DNA from: DASZQY01 sp036511595
Lineage (GTDB): Bacteria; Pseudomonadota; Alphaproteobacteria; Rhizobiales; Kaistiaceae
Assembly: GCA_036511595.1 (NCBI GenBank)
Contig: DATCBY010000017.1
Location: forward strand, 1 to 29,573
Reading direction: 5' to 3'
DNA: 29,573 bases
Shown: one piece after another, positions 16,555-24,598 of the stretch
How positions within the stretch are numbered: position 1 is the first letter of the stretch
Layout of the letters: each line of letters begins with the position of its first letter
Translations under genes and position numbers: made by a program
The notes under the pieces: model-generated
The model's input: only the letters and a program-made list of their open reading frames with translations
Told to the model about the DNA's origin: nothing
The model's database searches: none

Positions 16555-17019
16555 TTAAGCGGCCCTCTGGTTCTTGCGGCTGAGCGCCGCGATGTCGACG
16601 GCTTCCGGCTGCTGGGCGGCATGGGGATGGTCGGTGCCCGAATAGACGCGCAGATTCTTCAACTGCTTCCGGCCGAGTGGGCCTTCGGGCATCATCCGTT
16701 CGACCGCCTTCTCGATTATCCGCTCAGGAAACTTGCCTTCGAGGATCTGACGCGCGGTGCGTTCCTTGATGCCGCCGATGTAGCCTGTGTGCCAGTAATA
16801 GGTCTTGTCTTGACGCTTGCGGCCGGTCAGCACGACCTTGTCGGCGTTGATGACAACGATGTTGTCGCCGGAATCGACATGCGGTGTGTACGTCGGCAGA
16901 TGTTTGCCGCGCAGTCGGCGGGCCACGATGGCCGCCAGGCGACCAACTATCAGGCCATCGGCGTCGATCAGAATCCATTTCTTCTGAACGTCGGCAGCCT
17001 TGAGATTGAACGTTGGCAT
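16555..17019 (-). CDS. rplM: 50S ribosomal protein L13
   Basis: A 154-residue uL13 of the large subunit. It carries WILIDADGLIVGRLA near the N terminus, the DNIVVINADKVVLTGRK block, YYWHTGYIGGIK and ERIIEKAVERMMPEGPLGRK, all diagnostic. The ATG at 17019 is chosen because homologues begin MPTFNLK-like; a longer frame to 17106 would run through the leader hairpin and promoter. It is first in the rplM-rpsI operon. In other bacteria L13 can repress its own operon by binding the mRNA leader, so the leader hairpin at 17043-17062 is a candidate regulatory site. Confidence 0.98.
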   Translation of the reverse strand: MPTFNLKAADVQKKWILIDADGLIVGRLAAIVARRLRGKHLPTYTPHVDSGDNIVVINADKVVLTGRKRQDKTYYWHTGYIGGIKERTARQILEGKFPERIIEKAVERMMPEGPLGRKQLKNLRVYSGTDHPHAAQQPEAVDIAALSRKNQRAA

Positions 17020-17042
17020 GGAAGAGGCTCGCTGAAACCAAA

Positions 17043-17062
17043 GGCGGCGCAAAGGCGCCGCC
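17043..17062 (-). promoter_or_regulatory. 5'-terminal hairpin in the rplM-rpsI leader
   Basis: A perfect 8-bp GC stem, GGCGGCGC/GCGCCGCC (17043-17050 with 17055-17062), closed by a four-base CTTT loop on the minus strand. It lies 24-43 bases before the rplM ATG and only a few bases after the predicted transcription start, so it would form the 5' end of the mRNA. Possible roles are mRNA stabilisation or an autoregulatory protein-binding site. Confidence 0.55.
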
Positions 17063-17073
17063 GATTTGGCAGG

Positions 17074-17102
17074 TTGATACCTAAAGGGACACGCGCGGTC
17101 AA
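17074..17102 (-). promoter_or_regulatory. Sigma-70 promoter of rplM-rpsI
   Basis: On the minus strand, TTGACC (17097-17102) and TATCAA (17074-17079) are separated by exactly 17 bases, a near-consensus housekeeping promoter. The expected start is near 17067, giving a leader of about 48 bases. Confidence 0.75.
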
Positions 17103-17250
17103 GCACATTCTGTTTTGAAATTGCTGTTATTACAATGGGTTAGTGGTGTGGTATTGGGACACCGCAGAGAAATCGGCCGGCACGGCGAATTAGCGACTGC
17201 AAATGGTGACACAGGTTGCGGCGGCACTGGCCTGCGCTACTTTGGGGACG

Positions 17251-19791
17251 ATGGCCGATCGTCTCAAGACGTACCGCGAGAAGCGCGATTTCCGGAAGAC
17301 AGCCGAGCCGGCGGGTGAGGCTCGCCGGGCGAGGGCCGGCGGTCGGCGCTATCTCATCCAGAAGCACGATGCGACGCGGCTGCATTTTGATTTCCGCCTG
17401 GAGCATGACGGCGTGCTGCTCTCCTGGGCAGTGACTCGCGGGCCAAGTTTCGACCCGAAGGACAAGCGGCTGGCCGTCCACGTTGAAGACCATCCGCTCG
17501 AGTACGGTGACTTCGAGGGCACTATCCCCGAAGGCAACTACGGTGGTGGTACCGTGATGCTGTGGGACGAGGGAACCTGGGCGCCGGTCGGTGAGCCCGA
17601 CGAAGGCCTCGCCAAAGGCGACTTCAAATTCATCCTTCATGGCGAGCGGCTGAAGGGAAAATGGGTCCTGGTCCGCATCAAGAACAATCGCGACAAGCGT
17701 TCGAAGGCGGACAATTGGCTACTCATCAAGGAGCGCGACGAATTCGCCGAGGCGGAGAGAAAGCCTATCATCCAACGGGCGCTGACCAGCGTGCGCAGCG
17801 GTCGGACGATGGAGGAAATTGCCGCGGGCAATGTCGAATGGGTGAAGGGATTCCGCTTCAAGGAGGAGGACCGTCCCAAAACAGGTACCAAGCCGGCTAA
17901 GTCCCGAACGAAGCTTGCCGCGCCAAAATTCGTCGAGCCGCAGCTCGCTACGCTGGTCGAAGCGCCACCCGCGGGAATGGAGTGGCTGCATGAGATCAAG
18001 TTTGACGGCTATCGAGCCGAAGCGGCGGTTGGTGGGGGCAAGGCGATCATTTACACCCGGACGGGACTTGACTGGACCGACAAGTTCAACGGGCTCGCGC
18101 GACCGTTCGCAGACCTTCCGTGCAAGTCCGCCCTCATCGACGGCGAGGCAGTGGTGCAGGACGGTGAAGGGCGGAGTGACTTCGGGCGACTGCAAAACGC
18201 CATCGCCGAAGGAAAGGGCGGCATCGCCTATTACGCCTTCGACCTCCTCGCGCTCGACGGAAAAGATCTCCGCAAGCTGCCGCTGACGGAACGGAAGGCG
18301 CGGCTCGCTAAGCTGCTGGAAGGGCAGCCGGCCGCCGGACCGATATTCTATTCTGACCATGTCGTCGGCAAGGGCGACGAAACCTTTCGCCACGCCTGCG
18401 ACTTGAAACTCGAGGGGATCGTGTCGAAGCGTGCCGACGCATCGTATCGATCGGGCCGGGCAAAAGGCTGGCTGAAAGTGAAATGCGGGATGGGCCAGGA
18501 GTTGATCGTCATCGGGTGGCAACCTTCGACTGTGAAGGGGCGACCGTTCTCCTCGCTGCTGGTGGCGACACGCGACGAGGACAAGCTCGTCTATCGCGGC
18601 AAGATCGGCACCGGGTATGGCGAACGGGAGTTGAAATCAGTCTGGCAAGAACTCTCGTCACGCGCCGTGAAATCGCCACCCGCCGACGATGTGCCGCCGG
18701 CGATCCGCCGCGCCTCGAAATTCGTCAAGCCGGAGCTGGTGGCGGAGATAGAGTTCGCCGGCTGGACCGAGGAGGGTTATGTTCGCCACGGCGCCTTCAA
18801 GGGGTTGAGGATCGACAAGAAGGCGGACGAAGTCGTGCGAGAGTCGCCACAGACGGTCGCGAAGGCGAAATCCTCGGTGGTCGCCGTCAACACAGATCGC
18901 GACACCGAAACGCTGACCATCGGCGGTGTGCGGGTGACCCATCCGGACAAGGTGGTGTTCGCTCCCCAGCACATCACCAAGCGTGGGCTGATCGACTACT
19001 ACCGAGCCGTGGCGAGTCTTATGCTGCCGCACGTGATCAACCGGCCGCTATCGGTGGTGCGCTGTCCGGATGGGGCGGATGGCGACTGCTTTTTCCAGAA
19101 GCATGCCTCCCGCGGCTTCCCCGACGCCTTCAAGGCCGTCACGATCAAGGAAAAGGAGGCCAAGGGCGAATACCTTACGATCATCGATGAGCGGGGCCTG
19201 ATCGCTGCCGTGCAAATGGGCGCGCTTGAGCTCCATATCTGGGGCGCACATAACGCGACGCTGGAGAAACCGGACCGCGTCGTTTTTGACTTCGACCCGG
19301 ACGAAGCAGTTCCGTTTGCAGCGGTCAAGGATGCGGCACGGGAGATGCGGCGCAGGCTGAAATCATTGGGACTGGAATCTTTCCCAATGGCGACCGGGGG
19401 GAAGGGCATCCACGTGGTGATGCCGTTGACGCCGCATCATGGGTGGGACGACGTGAAGGCCTTCGCCGAAGCGATGGCGCGTACAATGGCGGCGGAAGAG
19501 CCTGACCTCTTTGTTGCGGAGATGTCCAAGGCGCGACGCAAGGGGAAGATCTTCATCGACTATCTGCGTAACGGCCGTGGCGCGACGGCGATCGCCCCCT
19601 ACTCGACGCGCGCACGGTCGGGCGCTCCGGTAGCGTGGCCACTCGATTGGAATGAGCTGGCTAAGCTTGCCAGCGCCAATACCGTTACGGTCGAAAGCGC
19701 GGCGGGTAAGTTGCTCAAGCGGCGGGTCGATCCCTGGAAGGAATACTTCGCAGTCAAACAGATTTTGCCGCTGGCGAAACTGGACAGGTAG
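17251..19791 (+). CDS. ligD: Multidomain DNA ligase D (phosphoesterase-ligase-polymerase)
   Basis: An 846-residue bacterial non-homologous end-joining enzyme that trims, fills in and seals double-strand breaks together with Ku. The domain order is 3'-phosphoesterase, ligase, polymerase, as in Pseudomonas. Phosphoesterase (about 30-165): RLHFDFRLEHDG with H45, and HVEDHPLEYGDFEG with H81. ATP-dependent ligase (about 230-520): catalytic K250 in the HEIKFDGYRAE motif, then EGIVSKRADASYRSGR and WLKVKC. Primase-like polymerase (about 560-840): VFDFDPDE with metal ligands D680/D682, and KARRKGKIFIDYLRNGRG. The start is ATG 17251 after a GGGGAC site; an in-frame ATG at 17203 adds only a doubtful hydrophobic 16 residues. 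No ku gene is in the window. Confidence 0.96.
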   Translation: MADRLKTYREKRDFRKTAEPAGEARRARAGGRRYLIQKHDATRLHFDFRLEHDGVLLSWAVTRGPSFDPKDKRLAVHVEDHPLEYGDFEGTIPEGNYGGGTVMLWDEGTWAPVGEPDEGLAKGDFKFILHGERLKGKWVLVRIKNNRDKRSKADNWLLIKERDEFAEAERKPIIQRALTSVRSGRTMEEIAAGNVEWVKGFRFKEEDRPKTGTKPAKSRTKLAAPKFVEPQLATLVEAPPAGMEWLHEIKFDGYRAEAAVGGGKAIIYTRTGLDWTDKFNGLARPFADLPCKSALIDGEAVVQDGEGRSDFGRLQNAIAEGKGGIAYYAFDLLALDGKDLRKLPLTERKARLAKLLEGQPAAGPIFYSDHVVGKGDETFRHACDLKLEGIVSKRADASYRSGRAKGWLKVKCGMGQELIVIGWQPSTVKGRPFSSLLVATRDEDKLVYRGKIGTGYGERELKSVWQELSSRAVKSPPADDVPPAIRRASKFVKPELVAEIEFAGWTEEGYVRHGAFKGLRIDKKADEVVRESPQTVAKAKSSVVAVNTDRDTETLTIGGVRVTHPDKVVFAPQHITKRGLIDYYRAVASLMLPHVINRPLSVVRCPDGADGDCFFQKHASRGFPDAFKAVTIKEKEAKGEYLTIIDERGLIAAVQMGALELHIWGAHNATLEKPDRVVFDFDPDEAVPFAAVKDAAREMRRRLKSLGLESFPMATGGKGIHVVMPLTPHHGWDDVKAFAEAMARTMAAEEPDLFVAEMSKARRKGKIFIDYLRNGRGATAIAPYSTRARSGAPVAWPLDWNELAKLASANTVTVESAAGKLLKRRVDPWKEYFAVKQILPLAKLDR

Positions 19792-19901
19792 TATGTTGGC
19801 TAACTATTGTTGTCGCGCTATCTCTGCAACTGCCTATCGAAACTTCCGGTCCGATCGTGTATGGTTAAGGAGTCCTTGTTGCGTAGTAGGAGGTGACTTC
19901 A

Positions 19902-20102
19902 ATGGACGATTCACGTGATGCGATCTACGCGCCACCGAAGAGCGGGCTACCGTTTCTGGTGGTGACTTTTTCAGGCGGCGGCATGCGGACTCAACCGACC
20001 AAGACGCGCTCAGAGGCGCGGATGTTGCTGGCAAAGAGAATGCGGCGTGCCCGAGTGCTGGATCAGGTTCAGGGCGAGCCAGTGAGAGCGGCAAAACAAT
20101 AG
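19902..20102 (+). CDS. Small basic protein of unknown function
   Basis: A 66-residue product with an almost perfect Shine-Dalgarno (AGGAGGTGA at 19889-19896, complementary to the 16S rRNA tail) and ATG 19902, so translation is very likely. The N-terminal half is neutral (DAIYAPPKSGLPFLVVTFSGGGMRT). The C-terminal half is a basic helix (KTRSEARMLLAKRMRRAR). There is no signal peptide or clear membrane helix. It lies 110 bases after ligD and 228 bases before ssb, in the same orientation. A nucleic-acid-binding role is conceivable from its charge but not shown. Confidence 0.7.
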   Translation: MDDSRDAIYAPPKSGLPFLVVTFSGGGMRTQPTKTRSEARMLLAKRMRRARVLDQVQGEPVRAAKQ

Positions 20103-20183
20103 TTTTACCCTAAACTGCGGCCGCTTTCGGTGGGCGGCTGACTTGCAGGCATGTGCCGCTATCCGCGAGGCGGCAGCGCAGGA

Positions 20184-20216
20184 TTGCCAGGGTATCGCAG
20201 AGAACATAAAGTGAAC
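20184..20216 (+). promoter_or_regulatory. ssb promoter with overlapping LexA (SOS) box
   Basis: A direct-repeat LexA box GAAC-N7-GAAC (20202-20216), the alphaproteobacterial form of the SOS operator, lies 115 bases before ssb. A -35-like TTGCCA (20184-20189) and a -10-like TAAAGT (20207-20212) are separated by exactly 17 bases, and the -10 box falls inside the LexA box. LexA bound here would block RNA polymerase directly. Confidence 0.75.
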
Positions 20217-20330
20217 ATCTGAAACGGCCTGTGGATAACTTTGGCGGCGAGGCTACCCAGGCGCTGAAAAGAATAGTTTCGCCGCAACGGGACAGCCAAT
20301 AAAAATGGCAGCACACAGGAGCGTGAAACG

Positions 20331-20831
20331 ATGGCGGGCAGCGTCAACAAAGTGATCCTCGTCGGCAATCTCGGCCGCGACCCCGAAGTGCGTCGGCTGA
20401 ATTCGGGCAAGCCGGTGGTGAATCTCAGCGTCGCTACCTCGGAGAGCTGGCGCGACAAGGACTCCGGCGAGCGCAAGGAAAAGACCGAGTGGCATCGGGT
20501 CGTCATCTTCAACGAGAACCTGGCCAAAATTGCCGAGCAGTACCTGAAGAAGGGCGCCAAGGTTTACGTCGAGGGGCAGTTGCAAACGCGGAAGTGGACC
20601 GACCAAAGCGGTGTCGAGAAATATTCGACCGAGGTGGTGCTTCAGGGGTTCAACGCAACGCTAACGATGCTCGATGGCCGCGAGGGTGGCGGGAGTTCGC
20701 GGGGCGATGATGGCGGCGACTTCGGGCGGACGAGTCCGATGGAGGGTGGTAGTCGCGAGCCGGCGCGGGTCTCCGGCAGATCGGGCGGCGCGTCGCTGGC
20801 GGAAGAACTCGACGACGAAATCCCGTTCTAG
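20331..20831 (+). CDS. ssb: Single-stranded DNA-binding protein
   Basis: A 166-residue SSB. It coats single-stranded DNA during replication, recombination and repair and recruits partner proteins. The OB-fold spans about residues 1-112 (SVNKVILVGNLGRDPEVR, VVNLSVATSESW, KTEWHRVVIFNENLA, GAKVYVEGQLQTRKW). A Gly/Ser/Arg-rich disordered linker follows, and the protein ends in the acidic partner-binding tip DDEIPF. ATG 20331 is preceded by a GGAGCG site. The upstream region carries a LexA box overlapping the promoter, so expression probably rises in the SOS response. The mug gene starts 28 bases after its stop and may be co-transcribed. Confidence 0.98.
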   Translation: MAGSVNKVILVGNLGRDPEVRRLNSGKPVVNLSVATSESWRDKDSGERKEKTEWHRVVIFNENLAKIAEQYLKKGAKVYVEGQLQTRKWTDQSGVEKYSTEVVLQGFNATLTMLDGREGGGSSRGDDGGDFGRTSPMEGGSREPARVSGRSGGASLAEELDDEIPF

Positions 20832-20859
20832 GCGAAGCGCGGGCAAGGCGCGCCGGCCC

Positions 20860-21393
20860 ATGCCCGTTTTGCCTGACGTGTTGGAGCCGGGTCTTCGCCT
20901 GGTGCTCTGTGGTACCGGTGCGGGGCGGAAGTCTGCCGAGGTTGGCGCTTATTACGCCAAACCCGGTAACCGTTTCTGGCCGACGTTGTACGACGTGGGA
21001 CTTACTCCACGGCTGGTGCGCCCCCTCGAATATCGCGACATGCTGAAGTTCGGAATCGGCCTGACCGATATTGCCAAGGAGCACATCGGCCAGGATGCCA
21101 CGATCGATCTCACGCTCGTCGATGCGGTGGCGCTCGCAGCCCGAATCTACGCGTGCGCCCCGGCGATCATGGCGTTCACGAGCAAGAATGCGGCCAGCCA
21201 TTATCTGTGCAAGCCAACCGGAGGGATCGAGTACGGCTTTCAGCGCGAGATCATCGGACCGACGCGTCTTTTCGTCCTGACTTCGCCGTCGGGTGCGGCC
21301 GGCAGCAACTGGTCGATTGAACCGTGGCGCGCTCTTGCGCGAGCCGTTGGCGGAGTAGCCGAAGTCAGGTCGCGGCGCGCACGATCGCGGTGA
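20860..21393 (+). CDS. mug: Mug-like mismatch-specific uracil/thymine-DNA glycosylase (COG3663 type)
   Basis: A 177-residue member of the uracil-DNA-glycosylase superfamily, Mug branch, expected to excise uracil, ethenocytosine or similar bases from mismatches. The N-terminal active-site region reads LVLCGTGAGRKSAEVGAYYAKPGNRFWP (continuous from about residue 13). This has the Mug layout of a Gly-rich loop followed by a conserved GNRFW, but with GTGAG where E. coli Mug has GINPG. The second motif is a TSPSGAAGSNW block near residues 145-156. ATG 20860 lacks a strong ribosome-binding site, so translation may be coupled to ssb. The 3' end overlaps marC on the other strand by 29 bases. The exact substrate range is uncertain. 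Confidence 0.85.
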   Translation: MPVLPDVLEPGLRLVLCGTGAGRKSAEVGAYYAKPGNRFWPTLYDVGLTPRLVRPLEYRDMLKFGIGLTDIAKEHIGQDATIDLTLVDAVALAARIYACAPAIMAFTSKNAASHYLCKPTGGIEYGFQREIIGPTRLFVLTSPSGAAGSNWSIEPWRALARAVGGVAEVRSRRARSR

Positions 21394-21994
21394 TGCCGTC
21401 CGCTACGAATTGAACCGACAGGGCGGCGAGCAGTAGCCCGAGAAGCCGGCTGACCACGATGCGCCCGGTGTCGCCGAGGATTCGCTCAAGCCGGTTAGCG
21501 CCAAGGAATACGACCGCGCAGGAGCCGATCAGCAGGACGATAATCGCCAGCAGCCCCAAAAGGCCCCAGGCGCTTGGAGCGCGCGATGCAAGCAGGATCG
21601 TGGCTGAAATGGCGGCAGGTCCGGTGATCAGCGGAATTGCCAATGGAAACACCGCGACGTGGCGAAGGTCGTCGCGAGTTACCGCGTTCTGTGCCGCCGC
21701 TGATTTGCGGTCTCCGCGCCAGCCGAACACCATCTCGAAGGCGATGACGAACAGGAGCAGCCCGCCGGCGATGCGGAAGGCGGAGAGCGATATGCCCAGG
21801 AACCCGATGAGCGGCTGACCGACGACCGCAAAGCCGATCAGCACCGCGCCGGCGATGACGGTGGCGCGAAACGCCGTCGCCCGCCGCTCAGTGCGGGTCG
21901 CGCCTGCGGTGAGCACAATAAACACCGGGAAAAGCCCCGGCGGGTCGATGGTGACGAACAGCGTCACGATGGCGTTCAGCAAATAGTCGAACAT
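21365..21994 (-). CDS. MarC-family integral membrane protein
   Basis: A 209-residue protein with six hydrophobic segments and the MarC/UPF0056 patterns: VTIDPPGLFPVF near the N terminus, FLGISLSAFRIAGGLLLFVIAFEM, and FPLAIPLITGPAAISATILL. The family sits in the inner membrane; its function is unknown despite the name, since E. coli MarC is not required for multiple antibiotic resistance. The ATG at 21994 gives a normal-length family member; an upstream in-frame ATG at 22054 would add a charged, unsupported extension. Its 3' end overlaps mug by 29 bases in convergent orientation. Confidence 0.9.
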   Translation of the reverse strand: MFDYLLNAIVTLFVTIDPPGLFPVFIVLTAGATRTERRATAFRATVIAGAVLIGFAVVGQPLIGFLGISLSAFRIAGGLLLFVIAFEMVFGWRGDRKSAAAQNAVTRDDLRHVAVFPLAIPLITGPAAISATILLASRAPSAWGLLGLLAIIVLLIGSCAVVFLGANRLERILGDTGRIVVSRLLGLLLAALSVQFVADGITAIVRAAT

Positions 21995-22161
21995 CGCTTC
22001 GCTTTCGTGGTCGGCAAGTTGCCCGCGACTCCGGACATCGGTTGAGTGTGCCATGAATTCGATGGCGGCAGGTATTGGCGGCGACGATCCCGGCGGCGGG
22101 CCTTGCCGCGATGTAGGGCGCTATGGTTAGGTCTCTGGCGGGGTTGCGGAAATGACCGGAA

Positions 22162-23488
22162 ATGCTTGACGCGGGTTATCGCAAGCGGATCGCCGCTGAC
22201 ATGCCGCGGTGGCTCGACGCTGGATGGGTGACGACCGATGGCGCCGTCGCCATCCTTGCCTCGGCGAGTGGCGGTCGTCGCACGACGTTCGGTCTCTCCA
22301 CCATTCTCGGCACGCTGGGTGCGCTGCTGCTCGGGCTGGCCGTCGTCGCCTTCGTCAGTTCACAGTGGGAATTCAGTCCGCGCGTGGCGCGCTTTGGCAT
22401 GATCGTGGCGGGCCTGTTGATCGCCTATGCGGCCGCATTTCAATTTGAACGGCGCGGCCTGCGCATCTTTGCCGAGGCGGGTGTGTTGGCCGGCGGGGTG
22501 ATCTTCGCCGCCGGTATCGCCCTCGTCGGGCAGACCTATCATTTGTCTGGTGATTTCAGCGGTGCGGTTCTTCTCTTCGAGGCGGGAGTGCTCGCCGCGG
22601 CAGTGGTGACCGGCTCGCCAACACTGACGGTCCTCGGATTGGTCGGCTCGGGATACTGGGTGTGGCTTGCGACCTGGGACAACGGCATTGCTCCGCATTG
22701 GGGAAGTGCCGCGGCGATCGGTATCAGTGTCGTGGTTGCCACGACGCAGAACTCGCACTATGGACGCATCCTGGCGATCGTTGCCGTTATCTTCTGGAGC
22801 TGGCGAACGATTGGCGGCCTGGCGGATGCCGCTCACTGGACGGCGGCCGGCGGCATGATGGTCTTCTGCACGGCGGCGCTGGCGATCTGGGCGCTTGGTG
22901 CGGCGCTCGCAAGCCTGCCCGAGAGAAGGATCGCCGCTCTCGGTGATGCCGTGCTGTGGCCGGGGCTCTTCGCCATTCTCATTCCGTTTGGCATGCTGCA
23001 ATTCTGGGGAAACGCCTCAGTGGGCGAGCATCTTCCGCAGACTTTGGCATTCGGTCTAGAAAGCCGCGGCGATCGTCGTCGCCGGTGTGGCCTATGCGCG
23101 TCGCCTTCTGACGTTGCTCGATGTCATCGCGGTGGTCGTCTTCGGACTTGGCGCGATCGCCTACGCACTGTACCTCCCCGAGGGAGAACTTGCCGCACGG
23201 CTCATCAGCGGGGCACTGACGATCGCGGTTACGCTGTGGGCGGTGACACTGGGGCAATCGGGACGTCATCCCATAGGCAAAACGATCGGCCTGGCGGCGT
23301 TTGGTCTTGAGGTGGTCTACCTGTACGCCTTCACTCTGGGTACCCGCTTCGACACCGCGCTGGCGTTCCTCGGCGGCGGCGTTCTCTTCATCGTGCTGGC
23401 GTTCGCACTCTACCGCATCGACCGCATTCTCGCGCAGCGCGCGAAAGCCGCCGCTATTGTTGCCGATCTCCGCGGGACGACGCCGTGA
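22162..23488 (+). pseudogene. DUF2157-type polytopic membrane protein, frameshifted
   Basis: About 440 residues when joined. The first frame (ATG 22162) has a cytoplasmic N-terminal helix (RKRIAADMPRWLDAGWV) typical of DUF2157, then many closely spaced membrane helices through about 23050. The same type of protein continues one base later as KAAAIVVAGVAYARRLLTLL, with four more helices, to TGA 23486-23488. Dropping one base at about 23059 (in TCTAGAAAG) restores a single frame, so a one-base insertion is the simplest explanation. Similar DUF2157/DUF4401 proteins are found beside GDYXXLXY-domain genes, as here. Function unknown. It may be intact in reality if the indel is a sequencing error. 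Confidence 0.85.
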
Positions 23489-24051
23489 GGGTGCGTCGTT
23501 ATCGCCTGGGGCTGGCGCTGGCCTTTGTGCTGCAGGTCGGACTGCTCGGCTGGCTGATCGCGGACCGCGCCATGCTGCTGGAGCACGGGAAGGAGGTACG
23601 GCTGGCGGTCATACCGGTCGACCCGAGCGATCTCCTGCGCGGCGACTATGTCCAGCTCGACTACGCGGTGGCGCATCTGGATAGTCTGGATCTGGCGGGG
23701 GACGACGCGTTCAGCGAGGGGGCGGCGATCTATGTGGCGCTGGCCGAGGGGGAGGACGGGTGGAGCGCGACGGCGATCACGCACGAGAAGCCGGGGAGCG
23801 GGACGTTCCTGCGCGGGACCGTGCGCGACGCCACGAACGAAGCGCCATGCAGCGCGGCCTACTGCTGGAAATATTCGGTGGACTACAATCTGGAGAAGTT
23901 TTTCGTGCCCGAGGGGACCGGGCGGGACCTCGAGAAGCTGCGCAATTCGCAGCGGATCAGCGTCGATGTCGCGGTGGCCGATAGCGGGCGGGCGGCGCTG
24001 AAGCGGCTGCTGGTCGACGGCAAGCCGCAGTACGAGGAAAGCCCCTACTGA
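23485..24051 (+). CDS. GDYXXLXY-domain protein
   Basis: A 188-residue protein with one N-terminal membrane helix (about residues 7-25) and a large periplasmic domain. The name-giving motif RGDYVQLDY is at about residues 52-60, preceded by VDPSDLL. A KYSVDYNLEKFFVPEGTG segment with two upstream cysteines (CSAAYCW) is also typical. The function of the family is unknown. The GTG start at 23485 overlaps the TGA of the upstream DUF2157 gene by four bases (GTGA), so the two are translationally coupled and probably act together in the cell envelope. That coupling also argues that the upstream gene is, or recently was, functional. Confidence 0.9.
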   Translation: MRVRRYRLGLALAFVLQVGLLGWLIADRAMLLEHGKEVRLAVIPVDPSDLLRGDYVQLDYAVAHLDSLDLAGDDAFSEGAAIYVALAEGEDGWSATAITHEKPGSGTFLRGTVRDATNEAPCSAAYCWKYSVDYNLEKFFVPEGTGRDLEKLRNSQRISVDVAVADSGRAALKRLLVDGKPQYEESPY

Positions 24052-24598
24052 TTCCTGCCGGCGCTCAGGCCAGCCCGATAACGCGCGCGATGTGGCGAGC
24101 CACGGTGACGGCGGCGATGAGATGCTCGCCGTGATGCATTGCGCCATCCCAGACGGTGGCGCAGAACAGGGCTAACATGGCTGCAAGTGGTTGCATGGGC
24201 TGTAGTATGCCAATCACCTGTTTCGGCCGGTATAAGTTCATTCACACAATTTGATGCAAGCGGTTCACGATTGCGGCGACATCGGCCGATCCTGGCGGCG
24301 GTCCACGTTTTCGCCGGAGAAATCGCCGCAAAAAAAATCGCAGCAAAAAGAAATCGCAGCAAAAACAGACAGGGGTCCGATCTCGCTCGCCGACGCCTGC
24401 GAGGAGCCAATACGACAACGTGTACACGGCGACGGCGGTGCGGTCGTCGTCGTGGGGTGCCGGATCAATCCCTAACGAGTCCGACAAGAGAGCGAGGGCG
24501 GCGGCGGATGCCGCCCTTACTTCGTCCGCTAAACTTTTTCTAAAACCAGCGCGCGGGCTTTGCATCGATTGTCAATTCGCACATGTCATGGTGACGAC
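24052..24598. other. Long intergenic stretch with an A-rich short tandem repeat
   Basis: 547 bases without a convincing gene. Overlapping open frames on both strands have no ribosome-binding sites or known motifs. The notable element is a three-copy imperfect repeat of a 15-16 base unit (AAATCGCAGCAAAAA-like) at 24320-24366, much richer in A than the rest of the window. The flanks are ordinary GC-rich sequence. Confidence 0.5.
24320..24366. repeat. A-rich short tandem repeat, three imperfect copies
   Basis: Three copies of AAATCG[C/A]GCAAAAA-like units, with the TCG core at 24323, 24338 and 24354 (spacing 15 and 16). The phasing is not a multiple of three throughout, so coding repeats are unlikely. 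The A-tracts recur at one and a half helical turns. It could be a bent-DNA element, a slippage product, or a binding site; nothing more can be said. Confidence 0.7.
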
